NCBI GenBank assembly: GCA_016789845.1
Contig: JAEUQA010000045.1
Location: forward strand, 23,766 to 87,765
Source of the DNA: Chromatiales bacterium
GTDB lineage: Bacteria > Pseudomonadota > Gammaproteobacteria > Steroidobacterales > GCA-2729495
DNA: 64,000 nucleotides
Reading direction: 5' to 3'
Shown: positions 26,781-38,909 of the stretch, one piece after another
How positions within the stretch are numbered: position 1 is the stretch's first letter
Layout of the letters: each line of letters begins with the position of its first letter
Made by a program: the position numbers and the translations under genes
Notes under the pieces: model-generated
Told to the model about the DNA's origin: nothing
What the model saw: the letters and a program-made list of their open reading frames with translations, nothing else
Databases searched by the model: none

Positions 26781-27502
26781 TCCTGCTCAGGTCCATCCTG
26801 TTCACGCTCCTGATGTCCGCCAGCGTCCTGCCCTGGAGCATCGTGGTCGTCATCGGGCGTTTCGTCGGCGGCTATCCGGCCGCCTACGATCTGGTCGTCA
26901 CCTGGGTGCACGGCTGCTTCTGGTTGCTGGACAGGCTCTGCCACCTCAACTTCCGGGTGGAAGGCACGGAGAACATCCCGGCCAGGAACTCGGTGGCCCT
27001 GCTCAAGCATTCCTCCGCCTACGAGACGCTGGTGCAGTTCCTGCTCTTTCCACGCCAGTGCTGGGTGGTGAAGCACGAGCTGATGTGGGCGCCATTCCTG
27101 GGCTGGGCCGTGTGGGCAATTCGTCCCATTGCCATCGATCGCGGCGCGCGCCAGAAGGCGATCGCCCAGGTGCTGGCCATGGGCAAGGCCCGGCTGGAGG
27201 AAGGCCACTGGGTGATGATCTTTCCGGAAGGCACGCGGGTGCCGGCCGGGGAAACCCGGCGCTACGGACTGAGCGGCGTGCTGCTGGCCCAGGAAGCGGG
27301 CCGGCTGCTGGTCCCGGTCGCGCACGATGCAGGAGACTACTGGCCGCGCCGGGGGTGGGTGAAACGGCCCGGCACCGTCACCTTCCGCATCGGGCCACCG
27401 GTGGACCCGGCCGGCCGCGAGCCGCGACAGGTGAACGAGGAGATCCAGGCCTGGGTCGAGGCGCAGATTGCCGACCTGCGGGGCTCGATGCCCCGCCTTT
27501 GA
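26777..27502 (+). CDS. plsC: 1-acyl-sn-glycerol-3-phosphate acyltransferase
   Basis: 241-residue membrane enzyme making phosphatidic acid. An N-terminal hydrophobic helix precedes the catalytic KHSSAYET, an HX4E variant of the usual HX4D that also occurs in this subfamily. The substrate-binding FPEGTR follows. TTG at 26777 overlaps the gmhB TGA by 4 bp and begins right at the hydrophobic helix. Ends 10 bp from the convergent gyrB. Confidence 0.9.
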   Translation: MILLRSILFTLLMSASVLPWSIVVVIGRFVGGYPAAYDLVVTWVHGCFWLLDRLCHLNFRVEGTENIPARNSVALLKHSSAYETLVQFLLFPRQCWVVKHELMWAPFLGWAVWAIRPIAIDRGARQKAIAQVLAMGKARLEEGHWVMIFPEGTRVPAGETRRYGLSGVLLAQEAGRLLVPVAHDAGDYWPRRGWVKRPGTVTFRIGPPVDPAGREPRQVNEEIQAWVEAQIADLRGSMPRL

Positions 27503-27512
27503 CAGCCCGCCG

Positions 27513-29945
<2,433 letters not shown>

Positions 29946-29956
29946 CTAACGCGAAA

Positions 29957-31036
29957 TTATAGCAAAGCTTGGACCTCGGCATGTTCCACGTGAAACGCCC
30001 GGGCGCCGGGCGGAAGCGCCATTGAGGCCGGATCCAGACAAGTGACAAAGGCCTGGGCCGGCGCGGCGGCCACTTCAGTGAGCAGGCGGGCCAGGTGCTC
30101 CCGGTCGAGATCAGCCCCCGGCTCATCCACCAGAAGCACGACCGTCTGACCCCGGGCCCCGGCCACCAGCTCCAGCTGGGCAAGCGTCAGTGCTGCCGCC
30201 ACGAGCTTCTCTTGGCCCCGGGAGACGCTGTCCCGGGCGCGACGGGAGCGAACGGTGATCCGAATATCCGCACGGTGGGGGCCCACATGGCTGGTGGCCA
30301 GCTGCAGGTCCCGGTCCCGACTGGCAGCCAGGGCCTCCGCCAGTGCCGTGCCCTCCGCCCAACCGGCCTGGTAGGCCAGATCGATCTGGGCCCCCAGCAG
30401 CCGCTCACCTACAACTGCCACCCGCTGGGCCAGCGCATCCAGAAAGCGCCGCCGACAGGCGTCCACCAGGGTGCCTTCGGCCACCAGGGTTTCGTCCCAG
30501 ACCCAGGCGGATGGGCTCCGGGTCTTGAGTGCGGCGTTCCGCTGCTGCAGGGCCCGCCGGTACCGCTGCCAGGCCGGAAGGAACCCGTGTTCCACGTGGA
30601 ACACGCCCCAGTCCAGGAATTGCCGGCGACCGGCCGGAGGACCGTTGACGAGTTCGTGGCTGGCCGGATCCAGGATCTGGACGGGCAAGGCCCGCGCCAG
30701 ATCAGCGCGCGTTCCCGGGACTCCGTCGACGCGGATTGCCAAACCATCGGCCCGGGAGATCTCCAGGCCCACCCGGGACGCAAGCCCGACGCCCAGGCGC
30801 GCGAAGAGGGTGGCCCGATCGGCATCGAAGCGGATGGCCGCCTCGGCCCGGGAAGCCCGGAACGAGGTCCCCCGACCCAGGAAGTACAGGGCTTCCAGGA
30901 GGCTGGTCTTGCCGGAACCGTTGGCTCCCGCCACCAGATTGAATCCGGGGGCGGGCTGGACGGTGGCTGATTCGAAACAACGGAATGACCCGAGCTGGAC
31001 CTCGGCAACCACCGGGGCCGGGGCGGGAGACGGCAC
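29957..31036 (-). CDS. recF: DNA replication and repair protein RecF
   Basis: 359-residue SMC-like ATPase that helps load RecA at gaps. Walker A GANGSGKTSLLEALYFLG, the signature region SRGQEKLVAAALTLAQ and Walker B VVLLVDEPGADLD are present. GTG at 31036 lies 2 bp after the dnaN stop. Two 16 bp parS sites lie within the coding sequence. Confidence 0.96.
   Translation of the reverse strand: MPSPAPAPVVAEVQLGSFRCFESATVQPAPGFNLVAGANGSGKTSLLEALYFLGRGTSFRASRAEAAIRFDADRATLFARLGVGLASRVGLEISRADGLAIRVDGVPGTRADLARALPVQILDPASHELVNGPPAGRRQFLDWGVFHVEHGFLPAWQRYRRALQQRNAALKTRSPSAWVWDETLVAEGTLVDACRRRFLDALAQRVAVVGERLLGAQIDLAYQAGWAEGTALAEALAASRDRDLQLATSHVGPHRADIRITVRSRRARDSVSRGQEKLVAAALTLAQLELVAGARGQTVVLLVDEPGADLDREHLARLLTEVAAAPAQAFVTCLDPASMALPPGARAFHVEHAEVQALL
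29982..29997. promoter_or_regulatory. parS centromere site
   Basis: TGTTCCACGTGAAACG matches the widely conserved ParB-binding consensus TGTTNCACGTGAAACA with one end mismatch. It lies in the last codons of recF, about 3.8 kb from dnaA. Confidence 0.85.
30588..30603. promoter_or_regulatory. parS centromere site, perfect palindrome
   Basis: TGTTCCACGTGGAACA is a perfect 16 bp palindrome of the chromosomal parS type, in the middle of recF, 591 bp from the other copy. ParB encoded at 58.9 kb is the expected ligand. Confidence 0.88.
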
Positions 31037-31038
31037 CT

Positions 31039-32160
31039 CTAGAGCCGCATGGGCATCACGACATACCGGGCCTGAACCGGCCCTGCGCCGCTGATGAGGC
31101 AGCTGCTGTTGGCGTCCACGAAGCCCAGTTCGACCTGCTCGCTGTCCACCGCTGCCAGGGCATCCAGCAGGTAATTGACGTTGAAGCCGATTTCCAGGGC
31201 CTGACCACCGTACTCCACCTCGAGCTCATCCCGGGCCTCCTCCTGGTCCGGGTTGTTGGCCTGGATCCGCAGCGTCGCATCGGCCAGCTCCAGCCGGACG
31301 CCGCGATATTTCTCGTTCGAAAGAATGGCCGCCCGCTGCAGGGCCTGGCGCAACACATCCCGGCCCGCCTTCAGGATGTTGCCCTGGGGCTTCGGGATCA
31401 CCCGCTCATAATCCGGAAAACGCCCGTCAATGAGCTTCGAAGTGAAGCGAATATCGCCGATCGTGGCGCGAACGTGATTATTACCTATAGCCAGCACCAC
31501 GGCCCCCTCCCCGGTCAGGAGGCGCTGCAGCTCCTGGACGCCCTTGCGGGGAATGATGACCTGGTGCCCATCCCCCTTGGGACTCTTCCCATTGCCCTTG
31601 GTCGCCTCGGTGGCCAGTTCGCAGAGCGCCAGCCGGTGGCCATCGGTCGCCACCGCCCGGACCACCTTCTTGCCGGTCTCCAGCAGCAGCCCGTTCAGAT
31701 AGTAGCGCACGTCCTGCTGGGCCATCGCGAAGTGGGTCTTCTCCAGCAGCGTGCGGAGATCAACCTGGCTCAACTGGAGGCTCTGGATGGCCTCCATGTC
31801 GTCCACCACCGGAAACTCGGCGGCGGGCAGGGTGCCCAGGACGAAGCGCGAGCGGCCCGACTTGATGACCAGCCGGTCACCGTCCAGCTGGACCTGCACG
31901 TTGGCGTCGTCGGGCAGGGCCCGGCAGATGTCGAGCAGCTTGCGGCCGGGCACGGTAACTTCCCCACCGCTGTCCGCCTTGTCGAGCGGCACCCGGGCCA
32001 CGAGCTCGACCTCCAGGTCGGTCGCGGTCACGGCGAGCTCCTGCCCGCGAACCACGAGGAGCACGTTGGCAAGGATCGGCATCGTTTGCCGGCGTTCCAC
32101 GACACCAATGACGGCCTGGATCGGCTTCAGCAGCGTTGCGCGCGACGTCGTGAACTTCAT
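31039..32160 (-). CDS. dnaN: DNA polymerase III sliding clamp, beta subunit
   Basis: 373 residues. Ring-shaped processivity clamp. The start MKFTTSRATLLKPIQAVIG and the C-terminal YVVMPMRL are typical, with three clamp subdomains in between. Transcribed away from dnaA and followed after 2 bp by recF. Confidence 0.98.
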   Translation of the reverse strand: MKFTTSRATLLKPIQAVIGVVERRQTMPILANVLLVVRGQELAVTATDLEVELVARVPLDKADSGGEVTVPGRKLLDICRALPDDANVQVQLDGDRLVIKSGRSRFVLGTLPAAEFPVVDDMEAIQSLQLSQVDLRTLLEKTHFAMAQQDVRYYLNGLLLETGKKVVRAVATDGHRLALCELATEATKGNGKSPKGDGHQVIIPRKGVQELQRLLTGEGAVVLAIGNNHVRATIGDIRFTSKLIDGRFPDYERVIPKPQGNILKAGRDVLRQALQRAAILSNEKYRGVRLELADATLRIQANNPDQEEARDELEVEYGGQALEIGFNVNYLLDALAAVDSEQVELGFVDANSSCLISGAGPVQARYVVMPMRL

Positions 32161-32442
32161 CCCCGGATCATCCTATGCAGCTGGCTGTCTGTAATTACTG
32201 TTCTTGGTTAAGACTACTTAGTAGTAGTTATTAAGGCGGCCTTCGCCTGTGCATGACCGACCTCCCGAGCGGGAAAAACAGGCGTTTTAGTCCAATTCAC
32301 GTTGTGGGCCAACCGGCGGAGGGACAATGTAGCACCTGTGCGGAACCTGTGGGCTTTTCACCGCCCCTCTTTTGTCCACAGCATGCCCACCGCTTCCACC
32401 CCGGATGGCCACGTCAGCGAAGCGCAGCCCTCCACACCGGGC
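32161..32442. other. dnaA-dnaN intergenic region, possible origin elements
   Basis: The 282 bp gap holds an AT-rich stretch (about 32190-32234) with the triplet run TAGTAGTAG at 32219-32227 region, next to a GC-rich block. That layout resembles the DnaA-trio unwinding element. ACTAC-TTA-GTAGT (32213-32225) is a small palindrome. A near-consensus DnaA box TTGTCCACA lies at 32372-32380, and a weaker TGTGCATGA at 32248-32256. This is suggestive only. Confidence 0.35.
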
Positions 32443-33777
32443 TCATGCCGTCAGTATCCGGATCAGGTTCTGGTAGTCCTCCCGCACCCGGGACTCGGTC
32501 TCCCGCAGCAGTTTCACCCGGCGGCAGGCGTGCAGCACCGTCGTGTGATCGCGACCGCCGAACTGGTCGCCGATCTCGGGCAGGCTGTGACTGGTGAGCT
32601 CCTTGGCCAGGCTCATGGCAATCTGCCGGGGCCGGGTGATGGACCGGTTGCGGCGCTTGGAGAGCAGGTCGGCCACCCGCACCTTGCTGTACTCGGCCAC
32701 GATCTTCTGGATGTTCTCGATCGTGACCAGGCGGTCCTGGAGCGCGAGCAGGTCCCGGAGCGCATCCTTGGCGAACTCGAGGGTGATGGGCCTGCCGGTG
32801 AAGGTGGAATTGGCCACGACCCGGTGCAGGGCGCCTTCCAGTTCGCGCACGTTCGAGCGGATCCGCTGGGCGATGAAGAAGGCCACTTCCTCCGGCAGTT
32901 CCTTGTGGGCAGCCGCGGCCTTGCTCATCAGGATCGCCACGCTGGTTTCCAGTTCCGGCGGGTCGATGGAGACCGTCAGTCCCCAGCCGAAGCGGGACTT
33001 CAGGCGCTCCTCCAAGCCATTGACTTCCTTGGGATATCTGTCGCAGGTGAGGATTACCTGCCGCTGGTCTTCCAGCAGGGCGTTGAAGGTGTGGAAGAAC
33101 TCCTCCTGGGAACGCTCCTTGTTGGCAAAGAATTGGATGTCGTCGATGAGCAGCGCGTCCAGGCCCCGGTAGGCGGCCTTGAACTCGCTGATCGTGTTGT
33201 GTTGCAGCGCCCGGACCATGTCCCCGACGAACTGCTCGGAGTGCACATAGGCCACCCGGGCATCCGGCCGGTTGGCCAGGATGACGTGCCCGACACCCTG
33301 CATGAGGTGGGTCTTGCCCAGGCCCACGCCGCCGTAGATGAACAGGGGGTTGTAGCCGCGTCCGGGATTGCTGGCGACCTGGAGGGCGGCCGCCCTGGCC
33401 ATCTGGTTGCTCTTGCCTTCCACGAACTTGTCGAAGGTGTACTCCGGATTCAGCTTGCCGCCGATGCTGGCCAGCGCAACTTTGGCCTTGCCGGCCCCGG
33501 CGCCAACCCCGCCCACGGGGACCAGTTGCCGCTGCAGGTTGTTGAGGCTGCCCACTTCCACCTGCACCGCCACGCCCGGGCTTTCCCGCAGGAAGTCGGT
33601 GATCCGGGCCAGGCAGTTGCTGGTGACCCAGTCCACCACGAAGCGGTTGGGCGCGAGCAGCCGGATCAGCTGGGGCTCCTCGACGGCCTGCAAGGGCCGG
33701 ATCCAGGTGTTGAACTGCTGTTCTGGCAGGTCGGACCGCAAGTGCTGGACGCAGCGGCCCCAGAGGGAAGACTGCAC
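32443..33777 (-). CDS. dnaA: Chromosomal replication initiator DnaA
   Basis: 444 residues. The N-terminal domain I has [20 protein letters not shown] and domain II is very short. The AAA+ domain III has Walker [13 protein letters not shown] and Walker [21 protein letters not shown]. Domain IV has the DNA-binding signature [15 protein letters not shown]. It heads the minus-strand dnaN-recF-gyrB series and diverges from rpmH, with a perfect DnaA box between. Confidence 0.98.
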   Translation of the reverse strand: MQSSLWGRCVQHLRSDLPEQQFNTWIRPLQAVEEPQLIRLLAPNRFVVDWVTSNCLARITDFLRESPGVAVQVEVGSLNNLQRQLVPVGGVGAGAGKAKVALASIGGKLNPEYTFDKFVEGKSNQMARAAALQVASNPGRGYNPLFIYGGVGLGKTHLMQGVGHVILANRPDARVAYVHSEQFVGDMVRALQHNTISEFKAAYRGLDALLIDDIQFFANKERSQEEFFHTFNALLEDQRQVILTCDRYPKEVNGLEERLKSRFGWGLTVSIDPPELETSVAILMSKAAAAHKELPEEVAFFIAQRIRSNVRELEGALHRVVANSTFTGRPITLEFAKDALRDLLALQDRLVTIENIQKIVAEYSKVRVADLLSKRRNRSITRPRQIAMSLAKELTSHSLPEIGDQFGGRDHTTVLHACRRVKLLRETESRVREDYQNLIRILTA

Positions 33778-33958
33778 GGATTCACCCCGTGAATCTGGTT
33801 TATGGTTGTGGAAAGGGGAGGCCGGCAGTCTAGCGGGCAGACATCGACTTATCCACAGGCCCGGATGCCCCGGCCCTGCTATTGACAGGCGCGGGGCGCC
33901 TCCTTAACCTTCCGCCCTCCCGCGTAACCCATCCTTTTGTTTTCCGGCGAATTTCTCC
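33778..33958. other. dnaA-rpmH intergenic region with a perfect DnaA box, candidate oriC
   Basis: This 181 bp divergent region contains TTATCCACA at 33849-33857, an exact DnaA box, and a degenerate TGTGGAAAG at 33807-33815. Genes point away from it on both sides, and in Pseudomonas the origin lies in this interval. One perfect box is few for a full origin, so it may be part of oriC or a site for DnaA autoregulation. Confidence 0.5.
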
Positions 33959-34093
33959 ATGAAAAGAACTTACCAGCCCAGCAAGCTCAAGCGCGCCCGC
34001 AGCCACGGTTTCCGCGCCCGCATGGCCACCCGCGGCGGTCGCCTGGTGCTGAAGCGTCGCCGGGCCAAGGGTCGCGCGCGCCTCACCGTCTGA
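33959..34093 (+). CDS. rpmH: 50S ribosomal protein L34
   Basis: 44 residues, highly basic: [18 protein letters not shown] then [20 protein letters not shown]. Exact family length. The stop TGA at 34091-34093 overlaps an in-frame CTG of the rnpA frame. Confidence 0.97.
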   Translation: MKRTYQPSKLKRARSHGFRARMATRGGRLVLKRRRAKGRARLTV

Positions 34094-34542
34094 CGGTTCC
34101 GCGCGCACGCCCAGGCAATTTCCGGAAGAGCGCGATCGCACCGTCGCCGAGCCTTTCCGCTGACGATCCCCGCCAGACTTTCCCGCGGCAGCTGCGCCTG
34201 CTACACAAGGCCGACTTTGATAATGTGTTCCAGCAGGGCCAGCGTTCAGCGGATCGCTACTTCACGATCCTGTTCAGGCCAAACACGCTGAATCACCCGC
34301 GCCTGGGCTTCGCGATCTCCAAGCAGAAGATCCGCCTTGCCGTCGGGCGCAACCGGCTCCGCCGGCTGGTCCGGGAGAGTTTCCGCAAGCGTGCCGCCGG
34401 CCTGCCACCGGTGGACCTGGTGTTTCTGGCACGGGATGCGATCACCGCGGCAACAAATGGCGAGATTGTCACCAGTCTCGAGAAGCACTGGGCCCGCATC
34501 GAAGCCGGTGCACCAAAACTGACAGGGAATGGCGGCACGTGA
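34090..34542 (+). CDS. rnpA: Ribonuclease P protein component
   Basis: Protein subunit that helps the RNase P RNA cut tRNA precursors. The conserved core [40 protein letters not shown] and LVRESFRKR is present. There is no ATG, GTG or TTG in any frame between the rpmH stop and this core. Two in-frame options remain. CTG at 34090 overlaps the rpmH stop (CTGA) and gives 150 residues with a 36-residue extension. TTG at 33937, 22 bp before rpmH, would enclose rpmH entirely, as in Thermus, and give 201 residues. Most RnpA proteins have about 120. The stop overlaps a GTG just before yidC. Confidence 0.9.
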   Translation: MTVPRARPGNFRKSAIAPSPSLSADDPRQTFPRQLRLLHKADFDNVFQQGQRSADRYFTILFRPNTLNHPRLGFAISKQKIRLAVGRNRLRRLVRESFRKRAAGLPPVDLVFLARDAITAATNGEIVTSLEKHWARIEAGAPKLTGNGGT

Positions 34543-34544
34543 CG

Positions 34545-36218
34545 ATGGATAACCTGCGAATCTTCCTCTGGGTCGGCCTGCTCATGCTGATCTGGCTCAC
34601 GGTGCAGACCTGGCAGACGACCTTCGCGCCAAAGCCCGCCGGGATCTCCACGACAACTGCCACGCCGGCCGCACCCGGCGCCGCGGCGACCGCCCCGGTC
34701 CAGGCGCCGCCCGAGCTGCCGGCACTGGCCGAAGGCCAGGCTCCCGGGACTCCCGCACTCGCGCCGGCGGCCACCGCCGAGCCGGTGGTCCCCGCAACGA
34801 CGCTCATCCGCGTACGCACCGACGTGCTCGATCTCGCCATCGACGCCCGCGGCGGGAACATCGTCGACGCAAAGCTCCCCACCTACCCGGTGCACAAGGA
34901 CCAGCCCAACGTCCCGGTCGAACTGCTGTCGCCTGAACCCAGCCGCTTCTTTGCCTTCCAGGGCGGGTTGCGCGCCGCCGGTGGCCAGCCGGAGGCGAAT
35001 CACCTGGCGAACTTCACGGCCACGGGCACGGATTTCACGCTGGAGCCCGGCGCCACGGAGCTCAAGGTGCCGCTCCGCTGGGAGAGCCCGACGGGCGTGG
35101 TGGTCACCAAGACCTACACCTTCCGGCCCGGCCGCTTCCAGATCGACCTGGATTACACCGTGGAGAACAACGGCGCCGAGCCCTACCAGGCGGCCGAGTA
35201 CCTCCAGCTGCACCGGCTGTTCACGCCCCACAAGCAGAGCATGATCGACGTGGAGACCTACTCGTTCAACGGGCCGGTCACCTACGACGGCAACAAGTAC
35301 CAGAAGCTGGACGTGGAGGACCTGGCCGGGGCGCCCTTCAGCCAGTCGGTGCCGAACGGCTGGTTCGCGGCGATCCAGCACCACTTCCTGGCCGCTGCGG
35401 TGCCGCCCGCCGGCGAGACCTGGAACTACGCGGGCAGTTTTGCCGAGGGCAGGTTCCTGGTGAGCGCCATCGGGCCCCTGCAGGTGATCCCGCCGGCGGG
35501 CTCGGCTACCTTCAGCTCGAAGCTCTTCGTCGGCCCCAAGCTGCAGAGCGAGCTCAAGACCGTGGCGCCGGGCCTCGAGCTCACGGTGGACTACGGCCGG
35601 CTGACCCTGCTGGCCCAGCCCATGTTCTGGCTGCTGGACACCATGCACGGGTTCGTCAGGAACTGGGGCCTCGCCATCATCCTGGTGACGCTGCTGATCA
35701 AGCTCGTCTTCTACAAGCTTTCCGAGACCAGCGGCCGGTCCATGGCGGGCATGCGCAAGCTGCAGCCCCGGATGAAGGCGCTCCAGGAGCGCTACAAGGA
35801 CGACCGCCAGGCCATGAGCACGGCGCTGATGGAGCTCTACAAGAAGGAGAAGATCAATCCCGCGGCGGGCTGCCTCCCGATGCTGGTGCAGATCCCGTTC
35901 TTCATCTCCTTCTACTGGGTGCTGCTGGAGAGCGTGGAGATGCGCCAGGCGCCGTTCGCGCTCTGGATCACCGACCTGTCCTCCAAGGACCCGTTCTTCA
36001 TCCTGCCCCTGCTGATGGGTGCGGCGATGTTCTTCCAGCAGAAGCTGAACCCGCCGCCGCCGGACCCGGTGCAGGCGAAGATGATGCAGATCATGCCCAT
36101 CGTCTTCACGGGCTTCTTCGCCTTCTTCCCGGCCGGGCTGGTGCTCTACTGGCTGACGAACTCCGTGCTGTCCATGGCCCAGCAGTGGCGCATCAACAAG
36201 GTGCTGGGCGCCGACTGA
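34545..36218 (+). CDS. yidC: Membrane protein insertase YidC
   Basis: 557 residues. N-terminal anchor helix (NLRIFLWVGLLMLIWLTVQT), large periplasmic beta domain of the Gram-negative type, then the conserved five-helix core with NPAAGCLPMLVQIPFFISFY. Inserts membrane proteins such as ATP synthase subunit c, with or without Sec. ATG at 34545 gives the normal MDN start; GTG at 34539 overlapping the rnpA stop is an alternative. The small yidD gene usually found between rnpA and yidC is absent. Confidence 0.96.
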   Translation: MDNLRIFLWVGLLMLIWLTVQTWQTTFAPKPAGISTTTATPAAPGAAATAPVQAPPELPALAEGQAPGTPALAPAATAEPVVPATTLIRVRTDVLDLAIDARGGNIVDAKLPTYPVHKDQPNVPVELLSPEPSRFFAFQGGLRAAGGQPEANHLANFTATGTDFTLEPGATELKVPLRWESPTGVVVTKTYTFRPGRFQIDLDYTVENNGAEPYQAAEYLQLHRLFTPHKQSMIDVETYSFNGPVTYDGNKYQKLDVEDLAGAPFSQSVPNGWFAAIQHHFLAAAVPPAGETWNYAGSFAEGRFLVSAIGPLQVIPPAGSATFSSKLFVGPKLQSELKTVAPGLELTVDYGRLTLLAQPMFWLLDTMHGFVRNWGLAIILVTLLIKLVFYKLSETSGRSMAGMRKLQPRMKALQERYKDDRQAMSTALMELYKKEKINPAAGCLPMLVQIPFFISFYWVLLESVEMRQAPFALWITDLSSKDPFFILPLLMGAAMFFQQKLNPPPPDPVQAKMMQIMPIVFTGFFAFFPAGLVLYWLTNSVLSMAQQWRINKVLGAD

Positions 36219-36240
36219 GTGCCCTGGCGTGCCGGGTGCC

Positions 36241-37590
36241 ATGAAGACGACACCGGGCACCACCATCGTCGCCCGGGCCACGCCGGCAGGGCGGGGCGGC
36301 GTGGGCATCGTGCGGGTCTCGGGGCCGGGCGTTCGCGCCATTGCCGCCGCCGTCCTCGGCAGCTGCCCGGAGCCGCGGGTTGCCACCCTCCACGGTTTTC
36401 GCGACGTGGACGGCCAGACGCTCGATACCGGCCTCGCGCTGTTCTTCCCGGCCCCCCATTCCTTCACCGGCGAGGACGTGCTCGAGCTGCATGGCCACGG
36501 CGGTCCGGTGCTCCTGGAGATGCTGGTGGCCAGGATCACCGGGCTCGGCGCCCGGCTGGCGCATCCCGGCGAGTTCTCCGAGCGGGCCTTCCTCAACGAC
36601 AAGCTGGACCTGCTCCAGGCGGAAGCCGTGGCGGACCTCATCGACGCCGGCTCCCGCGCGGCAGCCCGGGCGGCCCACCGGTCCCTGTCCGGCGAGTTCT
36701 CCGCCGCGATCCTCGGCCTCAACGAGCAGGTGACGGCGCTCCGCATGTACGTGGAGGCGGCCATCGACTTCCCGGAGGAGGAGATCGACTTCCTCGGCAG
36801 CGATGAGCTGCGCCGCCGGCTGGACACCGTGGCCGCCGGGTTCGACCGCATCGAGGCGACCGCCCGCCAGGGGCGCCTGCTCCGGGATGGCATCCACGTG
36901 GTGCTGGCGGGCAGGCCGAACAGCGGCAAGTCCAGCCTGCTCAACCGCCTGGCCGGCTACGAGGCGGCGATCGTCACCGACGTGCCGGGCACCACCCGGG
37001 ACCTGGTGCGGGAGCAGCTGGAGATCGATGGGTTGCCGGTGCATGTGGTCGACACGGCCGGGCTGCGGGAGACCAGCGACGTGGTGGAGAAGGAGGGCGT
37101 GCAGCGCACGCGGGGACAGCTGGCAGTGGCGGACCTGACACTGCTGGTGCTGGATGCGACGGATACCGCGCCGCTGGACGAGCTGCTGGCGGAGGTGCCG
37201 GTTGGCGTGCCCGTGGTGCTGGCGCGGAACAAGATCGACCTGACGGGGGAGGCGGCGGGGGTGGATGCCGCGGCGGAACCGGCGGTGGTGCGCCTCTCGG
37301 CACTAACCGGCGCCGGGCTCGACGACCTGCGCCGGCTGATCAAGTCCCGGGTGGGCTACGGTGACCCGGGTGAGGGCACGGTAATCGCGCGGCAGCGGCA
37401 CCTGGACAGCATCCGCCGTGCCCGGGCCCACTTCGACGCGGGACGGGAGCAGCTGGAAGTGAACCGGGCGGGGGAGTTGCTGGCGGAGGAATTGCGGGGG
37501 GCGCAGGTGGCGCTGGCGGAGATCACCGGGGAGTTCACGAGCGATGATCTGCTCGGCAGGATCTTCGCCGGCTTCTGCATCGGCAAGTGA
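36241..37590 (+). CDS. mnmE: tRNA uridine-5-carboxymethylaminomethyl(34) synthesis GTPase MnmE
   Basis: 449 residues. Works with MnmG to modify wobble uridine of certain tRNAs. N-terminal folate-binding domain ([20 protein letters not shown]), G domain with [23 protein letters not shown] and NKID, and the C-terminal FCIGK with the catalytic Cys. ATG at 36241 is preferred over GTG at 36229. It converges on the HAF-repeat gene across 13 bp. Confidence 0.96.
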   Translation: MKTTPGTTIVARATPAGRGGVGIVRVSGPGVRAIAAAVLGSCPEPRVATLHGFRDVDGQTLDTGLALFFPAPHSFTGEDVLELHGHGGPVLLEMLVARITGLGARLAHPGEFSERAFLNDKLDLLQAEAVADLIDAGSRAAARAAHRSLSGEFSAAILGLNEQVTALRMYVEAAIDFPEEEIDFLGSDELRRRLDTVAAGFDRIEATARQGRLLRDGIHVVLAGRPNSGKSSLLNRLAGYEAAIVTDVPGTTRDLVREQLEIDGLPVHVVDTAGLRETSDVVEKEGVQRTRGQLAVADLTLLVLDATDTAPLDELLAEVPVGVPVVLARNKIDLTGEAAGVDAAAEPAVVRLSALTGAGLDDLRRLIKSRVGYGDPGEGTVIARQRHLDSIRRARAHFDAGREQLEVNRAGELLAEELRGAQVALAEITGEFTSDDLLGRIFAGFCIGK

Positions 37591-37603
37591 TTTCGTCAGG
37601 GTC

Positions 37604-38734
37604 TTATCCGACCAACCTCCGGCGGGTCGCGCCGATAACACCCAGCGCGGACCCAAAGAGCCAGGCGGCCGGTGGCACTGGGATAGGGGTTAACTCAACG
37701 ATGAAGCCTTCAGTCAGGTACTGGGGGTTCTGGCCGAGACCTACCACCCATCGGCCATCGGCTGATACGGCGGTAGCTTCGAGAAGACTCCAGCCATCGA
37801 GACCGGTTACACCTCTGCCTACTAACAACTCGAGCAAGCCCTTCATGCCTGTCTCCGGCGTCCACACAAAAGCCAGTCCAGCCAGATTGCCGTAGGAATC
37901 GAGCCCCTCCGCTCTGCCCACGACGATGGAACCGTCGGCGGACACATCTCGTGCCACACTCGATGAACCACCGGGAAGGAAACCGAGGCCGACCATGCCC
38001 GTCTGGCTTGTCCAACGGTATGCTTCGGCAGCATTGGACGCGTTGAGCGCTTCGCCAACGATTATCGATCCATCGGACGATATGCCCCACGCGCGGCTCA
38101 CCTCAAATCCAAGATGGCCAGGCAGATGACCGAGACTCGTCATTCCGGTTGCGGCGGTCCACCGGAAGGACTCCACCCCGGATGGCGCATTACTGGTCCC
38201 GACTAGAACGGAACCGTCGGCAGAGATTGCAAGCGCCTCGCTCCCAGTGGGTGGACCACTCAGCCCACCGAGTCCGACGGTGCCGGTGGCGCTGGTCCAG
38301 CGAGTAGCTTCGTAGATGTTACGAACGGCCCGGCCGGCAATCACCGATCCGTCTCCGGATGCTCCATAGGCGTAGGACAGGAAATTTGTGCCCCCGGGCA
38401 GGATCCCTAGGCTGACGATGCCTGCCGCGGAGTCCCATCGAAATGCGTCATTACCGCTGGATGTCGGGTTGGAGCCGACGATTACGTTCCCGTCGGCCGA
38501 GACCCCGAGAGCAGTGCTCCCGTAGGCGCCACCGATAGTCTCCATCCCTCCCGCGCTGGTCCAACGAAACGCCCGTTGGTTCGATTGGCCAACCACGACC
38601 GAACCGTCGTCGGAGACGCCCCTGGCCGTACTGTCATATCCGTTGGGCAGATAGCCAAGGGGAGTGAAGCTGTCGGCGATGGCACCGCCGGGCAGCACCA
38701 GAACGCTGAGAACACGCAGCAAGAAGAATTTCAT
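37604..38734 (-). CDS. HAF-repeat exported protein with a PEP-CTERM-like tail
   Basis: 376 residues: signal peptide (to about GGAIA), then roughly eight repeats of about 40-45 residues, each built around GVSADGSVIVG followed by AFRWTSATGM-LG. This is the HAF repeat, probably a beta-propeller or solenoid. The C-terminus (PIPVPPAAWLFGSALGVIGA then TRRR) is a VPLPA/PEP-CTERM-type sorting signal. Base composition looks less G+C-rich than in neighbouring core genes, which suggests acquisition. Function unknown; likely at the cell surface. Confidence 0.85.
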   Translation of the reverse strand: MKFFLLRVLSVLVLPGGAIADSFTPLGYLPNGYDSTARGVSDDGSVVVGQSNQRAFRWTSAGGMETIGGAYGSTALGVSADGNVIVGSNPTSSGNDAFRWDSAAGIVSLGILPGGTNFLSYAYGASGDGSVIAGRAVRNIYEATRWTSATGTVGLGGLSGPPTGSEALAISADGSVLVGTSNAPSGVESFRWTAATGMTSLGHLPGHLGFEVSRAWGISSDGSIIVGEALNASNAAEAYRWTSQTGMVGLGFLPGGSSSVARDVSADGSIVVGRAEGLDSYGNLAGLAFVWTPETGMKGLLELLVGRGVTGLDGWSLLEATAVSADGRWVVGLGQNPQYLTEGFIVELTPIPVPPAAWLFGSALGVIGATRRRLVG

Positions 38735-38909
38735 TGGCCTACTCCGTATGGCCGATCGTTGGCTCGGGCCCGGCCAGTTACACCTGTTGTGTCATCGAGT
38801 ATCAGTCGCCAGGCTTCTCATTTGCATCATCCGAATGGGCGATGACGCGCGTTATGTCAAGCCGGATCCGAAAGCTTACCCCTGGCAGAACTCGTACCCC
38901 GTCGACGCG

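Noticed and set aside
37604..38734. Tandem DNA repeats within the HAF gene
   Set aside because: The repetition is at protein level; the DNA units have diverged and the frame is intact.
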